From Cryptomeria japonica (taxonomy: Eukaryota > Streptophyta > Pinopsida > Cupressales > Cupressaceae): a DNA stretch of 53,337 bases. The stretch covers positions 42,501 to 95,837 of the forward strand of contig NW_026729336.1 of assembly GCF_030272615.1 (NCBI RefSeq), given 5' to 3'. Below, piece by piece: positions 45,701 to 53,337 of this stretch (the first letter of the stretch is position 1; every line of letters starts with the position of its first letter). A program made the translations under genes and the position numbers. Below the pieces are notes generated by a model that saw only the letters and a program-made list of their open reading frames with translations, was not told the DNA's origin and ran no database searches.

Positions 45701-48700
45701 CCCGCTTCGGAGCGCAGCCGGGGCAAACCCAGCCAAGGTGCCCACCCCGACGAAGGTGCACGCGAGGTGCGCACCCGGGGCAAACCGGGCTCCGACAACG
45801 TGCACGCAGCACCTTGGAGCACACTTCGAAGCACTCCCGGGTGCCCACCGGCGTTGCGCACCGTGGTGGGCAGCGAGGTGCGCACCTTTGATGCGCTGCC
45901 TTCACTAATTTCCAGAAAAAGGCAAAAAAAAATGAGATTTTAAAATTTCCGTTTTGAAAGATAGTGAAAAAAAAGGAACGCGGGTGCCATCTTGAGCCCG
46001 CCCTGGTGCGCAGCCCAGGCAAGGCATGCGCACCAAGGTGCCCACCCGAGGTGCACACCCGGGGCAAACCGGGCTCCGACTTCGTGCAGGCCGCACCTTG
46101 GAGCACACTTCGGAGCGCTCCTTGGTGCGCACCATGGTGCCCACCAGGGCGCGCAACCCAGCCAAGGTCTGCACACTAAGGTGCCCACCCCGGCGAAGGT
46201 GCACGCGAGGTGCGCACCCGGGGCAAACCGGGCTCCGACTTCGTGCACGCCATGGTGCCCACCGCGGCGAAGGTGCACGCGAGGTGCGCACCCGGGGCAA
46301 ACCGGGCTCCGACTTCGTGCACGCCGCACCTTGGAGCACACTTCGGAGCGCTCCTTGGTGCGCACCATGGTGCCCACCAGGGCGCGCAACCCAGCCAAGG
46401 TGTGCGCACCAAGGTGCACGCGAGGTGCGCACCCGGGGCAAACCGGGGTCCGACTTCGTGCACGCCGCACCTTGGAGCACACATCGGAGCGCTCCCAGGT
46501 TCGCACCAGCGTTGCGCACCTTTGATGCGCTGCCTTCACTAATTTCCAGAAAAGGCAAAAAAAAACGATATTTTAAAATTTCCGTTCTGAAAGATAGTGA
46601 AAAAAACGGAACGCGGGTGCCATCTTGAGCCCTTCCTGGTGCGCAGCCCAGGCAAGTTGTGCGCACCAAGGTGCCCACCCTGGCGGAGGTGCGCGCCCGG
46701 GGCAAACCGGGCTCCGACTTCGTGCACTGCATGGTGCCCACCAAGGCGCGCAACCCAGCCAAGGTGCCCACCGCAGCGAAGGTGCACGCGAGGTGCACAC
46801 CCGGGGCAAACCGGGCTCCGACTTCGTGCACGCCGCACCTTGGAGCACACTTCAGAGCGCTCCTTGGTGCGCACCAGGGCGCGCAACCCAGCCGAGGTGC
46901 CCACCCCGGCGAAGGTGCACGCGAGGTGCGCACCCGGGGCAAACCGGGCTCCGACTTCGTGCACGCCATGGTGCCCACCGCGGCGAAGGTGCGCACCCGG
47001 GGCAAACCGGGCTCCGACTTCGTGCACGCCGCACCTTGGAGCACACTTCGGAGCGCTCCTTGGTGCGCACCATGGTGCCCACCAGGCCGCGCAACCCAGC
47101 CAAGGTGTGCGCACCAAGGTGCACGCGAGGTGCGCACCCGGGGCAAACCGGGGTCCGACTTCGTGCACGCCGCACCTTGGAGCACACATCGGGGCGCTCC
47201 CGGGTTCGCACCGGCGTTGCGCACCGTGGTGGGCACCTCGGAGCACACCAAGGTGGGCAGCGAGGTGCGCACCTTTGATGCGATGCCTTCACTAATTTCC
47301 ATAAAAGGCAAAAAAAAAACGAGATTTTAAAATTTCCGTTTTGAAAGATAGTGAGAAAAAGGGAATGCTGGTGCCATCTTGAGCCCGCCCTGGTGCGCAG
47401 CCCAGCCAAGGTTTGCGCACCAAGGTGCCCACCCTGGCGAAGGTGCGCGCCCGGGCAATTAACCCAACTTCCAACTTCGCGCGCGCCAGGGTGGGAGCGC
47501 ACCCAACAACCGGGCCTGGGAAGAGCCAATGCGAGAAACCCCACCAAACTCTCTGACAAAAAAAGAGGGGGCGCTCCAGTAACCCCGCTTCGGAGCGCAC
47601 CCTGGGCAAACCCAGCCAAGGTGCCCACCCCGGCCAAGGTGCAGGCGAGGTGCGCACCCGGGGCAAACCGGGCTCCGACAACGTGCACGCCGCACCTTGG
47701 AGCACACTTCGTAGCGCTCCCGGGTGCGCACCTCAGAGCACACCAAGGTGGGCAGCGAGGTGCGCACCTTTGATGCGCTGCCTTCACTAATTTCCAGAAA
47801 AGGCAAAAAAAAAAGGAGATTTTAAAATTTCCGTTTTGAAAGATAGTGAAAAAAACGGAACGCGCGTGCCATCTTGAGCCCGCCCTGGTGCGCAGCCCAG
47901 GTAAGGTGCCACCCTGGCAAAGGTGCGCACCCGGGCAATTAACCCTACTTCCGACTTCGTGCGCGCCAGGGTGGCAACCGGGCCTCGGAAGAGCCAATGC
48001 GAGAAACCCCACCAAACGCTCCGACAAAAAAAGAGGCGGCGCTCCAATAACCCCGCTTCGGAGCGCAGCCGGGGCAAACCAAGCCAAGGTGCCCACCCCG
48101 ACGAAGGTGCACGCGAGGTGCGCACCCGGGGCAAACCGGGCTCCGACAACGTGCACGCAGCACCTTGGAGCACACTTCGAAGCACTCCCGGGTGCCCACC
48201 GGCGTTGCGCACCGTGGTGGGCAGCGAGGTGCGCACCTTTGATGCGCTGCCTTCACTAATTTCCAGAAAAAGGCAAAAAAAAATGAGATTTTAAAATTTC
48301 CGTTTTGAAAGATAGTGAAAAAAAAGGAACGCGGGTGCCATCTTGAGCCCGCCCTGGTGCGCAGCCCAGGCAAGGCATGCGCACCAAGGTGCCCACCCGA
48401 GGTGCACACCCGGGGCAAACCGGGCTCCGACTTCGTGCAGGCCGCACCTTGGAGCACACTTCGGAGCGCTCCTTGGTGCGCACCATGGTGCCCACCAGGG
48501 CGCACCCGAGGCAAACCGGGCTCCGACTTCGTGCACGCCGCACCTTGGAGCACACATCGGAGCGCTCCCAGGTTCGCACCAGCGTTGCGCACCTTTGATG
48601 CGCTGCCTTCACTAATTTCCAGAAAAGGCAAAAAAAAACGATATTTTAAAATTTCCGTTCTGAAAGATAGTGAAAAAAACGGAACGCGGGTGCCATCTTG

Positions 48701-50519
48701 AGCCCTTCCTGATGCGCAGCCCAGGCAAGTTGTGCGCACCAAGGTGCCCACCCTGGCGGAGGTGCGCGCCCGGGGCAAACCGGGCTCCGACTTCGTGCAC
48801 TGCATGGTGCCCACCAAGGCGCGCAACCCAGCCAAGGTGCCCACCGCAGCGAAGGTGCACGCGAGGTGCGCACCCGAGGTGCACACCCGGGGCAAACCGG
48901 GCTCCGACTTCGTGCACGCCGCACCTTGGAGCACACTTCAGAGCGCTCCTTGGTACGCACCAGGGCGCGCAACCCAGCCAAGGTGCTCACCCCGGCGAAG
49001 GTGCACGCGAGGTGCGCACCCGGGGCAAACCGGGCTCGGACTTCGTGCACGCCGCACCTTGGAGCACACATCGGAGCGCTCCCGGGTTCGCACCAGCATT
49101 GCGCACCTTTGATGCGCTGCCTTCACTAATTTCCAGAAAAGGCAAAAAAAAGAAAAAAATGAGATTTTAAAATTTCCGTTTTGAAAGATAGTGAAAAAAA
49201 CGGAACGCGGGTGCCATCTTGAGCCCGCCCTGGTGTGCAGCCCAGGCAAGTTGTGCGCACCAAGGCACCCACCCTGGCCAAGGTGGGTCACGGGGTGGGT
49301 CCTAGGGTGGGTAACGGGGTGGGTACTAAGGTGCGTGCCAAGGTGGGTCATAGGGTGGGTGCCAAGGTGGGCACCAGGGTGGGTGTGCACCAACCCTAGC
49401 CAGGGTAGGTCACGGGGTGGTTGTCGGGGTGGGCGTCAAGGAGCCAAGGTGGGTGGCAAGTAGCCAAGTTGCGTGCCAAGGTGGGTGTCGGGGTGGGTGC
49501 CAAGGATCCAAGGTGGGTGCCAAGGAACCAAGGTGGGTGTCTGGGTGGGTGCCGAGGTGGGAGCCAGGGTGGGTCCCAAGGTGAGTGCAAAGGTGGGTGC
49601 CAGGGTCAAGGTGAGTGCCAATGTGGGTTCCAAGGTGCCAGGGTCAGGGTGAGTGCCAATGTGGGTTCAAAGGTGCTAAGTTGGGTGCGAGGTTGGGTGC
49701 GAGGGTGGGTGGGTGCCAAGGTGTGCTAGGTGGAAGCCCGGGTGGGTCGGCATCCCATGGGTGTCGAGTTGGGTGCCTGATGGGTGCTTCTTGTCAAGTT
49801 TTAGTCGTCGGGACTCATTTCGAGCCTTAGAGGTCGTTTCTTGTCCGGTTGCCCTGTCTTCGACCTGGGAACCCAATTTTGGTCCTCGGGTCCCATTTTT
49901 TTTTGTCTCGCATCCCACTTTTGGCCTGTGGCCTTTTCGGGGTCGATTCTCGTTTTGGGCATCAGAGCATGTTTCTTCTCCTAAAACCCAATATTTGTTT
50001 ATTAAGTCTCGGAACACATTTTTGTTCTCGTGGACCCATCATGGGTCTTGGAACGCATTTGTGGTCCTTGGGTCCCATTTTGCATCCCGAAACTTGTGTT
50101 TTGGTGCTTGATCCCTATTTTGGGTGCCCACCTTGCACCAAGTGCGCACCCGGGGCAAACCGAGCGCCTTGGTGCACCGGGGCAAGATCGAGCGTGCACC
50201 CGAGGCGCCCCGAACATGCACCAAGGTGCACTCGGCCCACATGTGAGCGCAGGTCGTTGCGCCCGAGGTGGTGTGTGGGCACCGCGTTGCAGACGGGACA
50301 CTGCACGCACACGACGCCCCCTCCAGGTGCACGCACGTAGGCCGGGCCGGGTGCACACCCGACGCCCTAGCAAGGTGCGCGCACCCGGGCAGGGCTCACA
50401 CTTGGCGAACGGGGCGCACTTCGCGAGGGAGGGTGTGCACCTCGACGGGGGTGGGTGGCCGGGGTGGATTCGCACGTGGGTCGCGGTTTGCTAAGTACAC
50501 ACTGCGACAAGCTCATAAC

Positions 50520-50637
50520 GGGTGCGATCATACCAGCGTTAGTGCACCGGATCCCATCAGAACTCCGCAGTTAAGCGCGCTTGGGCCGGAGTAGTACTGG
50601 GATGGGTGACCTCCCGGGAAGTCCCGGTGTTGCACCC
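50520..50637 (+). rRNA. 5S ribosomal RNA gene, copy 6
   Basis: Identical to copy 1 over 118 bp. It is 7924 bp from copy 5 because of the extra G in the unit 5 flank. All internal promoter elements and the helix I ends are intact. Confidence 0.97.
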
Positions 50638-50650
50638 TTTTTTAGTTTTT
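50638..50650 (+). terminator. Pol III terminator of 5S copy 6
   Basis: T6 then T5, as in copy 1. Confidence 0.9.
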
Positions 50651-53337
50651 CGCCGGGCGTCGCAATGCTATTTGAATAAACCTTTTGCCCGTTTGCGTTC
50701 TCGTCGGGGCCGGGCCGGGCCGGGGTGCGCTGCCCGCACTACCGCGCGCGCTCGGGGGCGACACCGAGCGCGCACCCGAGGCGCCCCGAGCACACAGGCC
50801 ACGGTGCAACCCGGGCGTTGTGCGCGCACCCCGGTGCGCCCGAGGTGCTGCGCGCGCACCCAGGTGAAATCGGTGTGCACCTCGGCCAGTGCGCGCTCGG
50901 TCGAGTCGCGCACGTTGGCCAAGGTGCACGGTGATGTTTCTTACTCTAAGGTTCCGCACCAGACGCCCGGGACAGGTGAGCGAAGCTGGGCGGGGCCGGG
51001 TGCGCGGCCGGGGCAGGTGCACGCAGCTGGAGAGAGCTTTGGAGCACACTTCGGAGCGCACCAATGATGCGCTCCATTCAAAAGTTTCCTGAAAAGGCAA
51101 AAAAAGTTGAGATTATAGAATTTCCCACTTGAGAGATTGTAAAAAAAAAAAATTTAAAATGAAGGAAACGCGGGTGCCAAGGTGTGCGCAGCCCAGCCAA
51201 GGTGTGCGCACCAAGGCGCCCACCCTGGCGAAGGTGCACGCAAGGTGCGCACCCGAGGCAAACCGGACAATTAACCCAACTTTCGACTTCGCGCGCACCT
51301 TGGAGCGCACTTCGGAGCGCTCCTTGGTGCGCACCAATCTTGGGCACCTCGGAGTGCACCATGGCGCCCACCAAGGTGCGCACCCGGGGCAAACCGAGCT
51401 CCGACTTCGTGCGCACCTTGGAGCGCACGAAAGGTGCGCACCATGGCGCCCACCAAGGTGCGCAGCCCAGCCAAGGCGTGCGCATCAAGGTGCGCACCCT
51501 GGCGAAGGTGCGCACCCGGGGCAAACCGAGCTCCGACTTCGTGCGCACCTTGGAGCGCACAAAAGGTGCGCAACCCAGCCAAGGTGTGCGCACCCCGGTC
51601 AAACCGAGCTCCGAATCGTGCGCACCAGAGGTGCACGCCATCGTGCGCACCTTGGAGCACACTTCGGAGCCCTCCTTGGTGCGCGCCGATGTTGCGCACC
51701 TCGGAGCGCACCCGGGGAAAACAATGCAATTAACCCGACTTTCGACTTCGTGGGCACCTCGGAGCGCTCTCGGGTTCGCACCTCGGAGCACACCGAGGTG
51801 CGCACCTTTGATGCGCTGCCTTCACCAATTTCCAGAAAAGGCAAGAAAACATTGAGAAGGTGTGCGCACCGAGGTGCCCACCCTGGCGAAGGTGCACGCG
51901 AGGTGCGCACCCGGGGCAAACCGGGCTCCGACTTCGTGCACGCCGCACCTTGGAGCACACTTCGGAGCGCTCCTTGGTGCGCACCAGGGCGCGCAACCCA
52001 GCCGAGGTGCCCACCCCGGCGAAGGTGCACGCGAGGTGCGCACCCGGGGCAAACCGGGCTCCGACTTCGTGCACGCCATGGTGCCCACCGCGGCGAAGGT
52101 GCACGCGAGGTGCGCACCCGGGGCAAACCGGGCTCCGACTTCGTGCACGCCGCACCTTGGAGCACACTTCGGAGCGCTCCTTGGTGCGCACCATGGTGCC
52201 CACCAGGGCGCGCAACCCCGCCGAAGGTGCACGCGAGGTGCGCACCCGGGGCAAACCGGGCTCCGACTTCGTGCACGCCGCACCTTGGAGCACACTTCGG
52301 AGCGCTCCTTGGTGCGCACCATGGTGCCCACCAGGGCGCGCAACCCCGCCGAAGGTGCACGCGAGGTGCGCACCCGGGGCAAACCGGGCTCCGACTTCGT
52401 GCACGCCATGGTGCGCACCGCGGCGAAGGTGCGCACCCGGGGCAAACCGGGCTCCGACTTCGTGCACGCCGCACCTTGGAGCACACTTCGGAGCGCTCCT
52501 TGGTGCGCACCAGGGCGCGCAACCCAGCCGAGGTGCCCACCCCGGCGAAGGTGCACGCGAGGTGCGTACCCGGGGCAAACCGGGCTCCGACTTCGTGCAC
52601 GCCGCACCTTGGAGCACACTTCGGAGCGCTCCTTGGTGCGCACCATGGTGCCCACCAGGCCGCGCAACCCAGCCAAGGTGTGCGCACCAAGGTGCACGCG
52701 AGGTGCGCACCCGGGGCAAACCGGGGTCCGACTTCGTGCACGCCGCACCTTGGAGCACACATCGGGGCGCTCCCGGGTTCGCACCGGCGTTGCGCACCGT
52801 GGTGGGCACCTCGGAGCACACCAAGGTGGGCAGCGAGGTGCGCACCTTTGATGCGATGCCTTCACTAATTTCCATAAAAGGCAAAAAAAAAACGAGATTT
52901 TAAAATTTCCGTTTTGAAAGATAGTGAGAAAAAGGGAATGCTGGTGCCATCTTGAGCCCGCCCTGGTGCGCAGCCCAGCCAAGGTGTGCGCACCAAGGTG
53001 CCCACCCTGGCGAAGGTGCGCGCCCGGGCAATTAACCCAACTTCCAACTTCGCGCGCGCCAGGGTGGGAGCGCACCCAACAACCGGGCCTGGGAAGAGCC
53101 AATGCGAGAAACCCCACCAAACGCTCTGACAAAAAAAGAGGGGGCGCTCCAGTAACCCCGCTTCGGAGCGCACCCTGGGCAAACCCAGCCAAGGTGCCCA
53201 CCCCGGCCAAGGTGCAGGCGAGGTGCGCACCCGGGGCAAACCGGGCTCCGACAACGTGCACGCCGCACCTTGGAGCACACTTCGTAGCGCTCCCGGGTGC
53301 GCACCTCAGAGCACACCAAGGTGGGCAGCGAGGTGCG

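Larger units (their letters stand above)
41340..49264. repeat. 7925-bp macrosatellite unit 5, complete
   Basis: Same layout, 5S at 42596-42713. Private changes seen: T at 41393 (others G), one extra G in GAGGGAGGGGTGTG near 42508, and one extra G in the GCGCGCGCGGGGGG tract near 42831. The two insertions give 7925 bp. Both are in G homopolymers, so sequencing error is possible. No coding gene. Confidence 0.95.
49265..53337. repeat. 7.9-kb macrosatellite unit 6, partial (first 4073 bp)
   Basis: This starts with the same GCACCCACCCTGGCC edge and runs to the window end, so the array continues beyond it. The 5S gene is at 50520-50637. A private difference is an extra CT at about 50751-50752 in the GCGCGCG/GGGGG tract downstream of 5S. 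The left part of the internal duplication begins near 52568. No coding gene. Confidence 0.95.

Noticed and set aside
9650-53337. CRISPR array or bacterial repeat system.
   Set aside because: There are no uniform short repeats with unique spacers, and the 5S gene is of plant type.
1-53337. tRNA genes or 18S, 5.8S or 26S rRNA fragments.
   Set aside because: Reading both strands I did not recognise conserved rRNA core sequences or tRNA A- and B-box pairs. A covariance-model search (Rfam, tRNAscan-SE) would settle it.

Overview
This window is non-coding, highly repetitive nuclear DNA from a plant. I find no protein-coding gene. The only genes are six copies of 5S rRNA. Their sequence (GGGTGCGATC start, GCGTTAGTGCACC, intact internal promoter, T-run terminator) is of land-plant type. 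From memory, the GCGTTAGTGC and GGGAAGTCCCGG variants look more like gymnosperms or early-diverging seed plants than typical eudicots. That leaning is tentative.

Layout from left to right. (1) Positions 1-3690 hold about 20 tandem copies of a 188-bp repeat. (2) Positions 3691-5001 hold three promoter modules. Each has a 33-35 nt inverted repeat next to the motif CTTATATAGGGG on the minus strand, which resembles the plant RNA polymerase I core promoter (TATATA-R-GGGG). (3) Positions 5002-8275 hold ten more copies of this promoter motif in 311-bp and 157-bp tandem repeats. The series is interrupted at about 6585-7215 by a 38/52-bp minisatellite. (4) Positions 8276-9649 are a short GTGCACC-rich stretch, then a G-rich GGTGGGT minisatellite. 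(5) From 9650 to the end runs a macrosatellite with a 7923-bp period: five complete units and a partial sixth. Each unit has one 5S gene on the plus strand in a T-rich then GC-rich flank, followed by about 6 kb full of the palindrome GGTGCGCACC with eleven A-rich islands.

My working interpretation is that the window lies in a giant 35S (45S) rDNA intergenic spacer read on the minus strand. The 188-bp array would be the 5' external transcribed spacer, 18S would lie off the left edge, the 4.0-8.2 kb region would hold a gene promoter plus spacer promoters, and the 5S-bearing macrosatellite would be the upstream non-transcribed spacer. That would be a linked (L-type) 5S-35S arrangement with 5S in the opposite orientation to 35S. 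Linked arrangements are known in Ginkgo, Ephedra, Podocarpus and some Asteraceae. No 18S, 5.8S or 26S sequence is in the window, so the linkage is inferred from the promoter motif and the layout. The units are almost identical (about a dozen differences noticed over 43.7 kb), which points to recent amplification or strong homogenisation.
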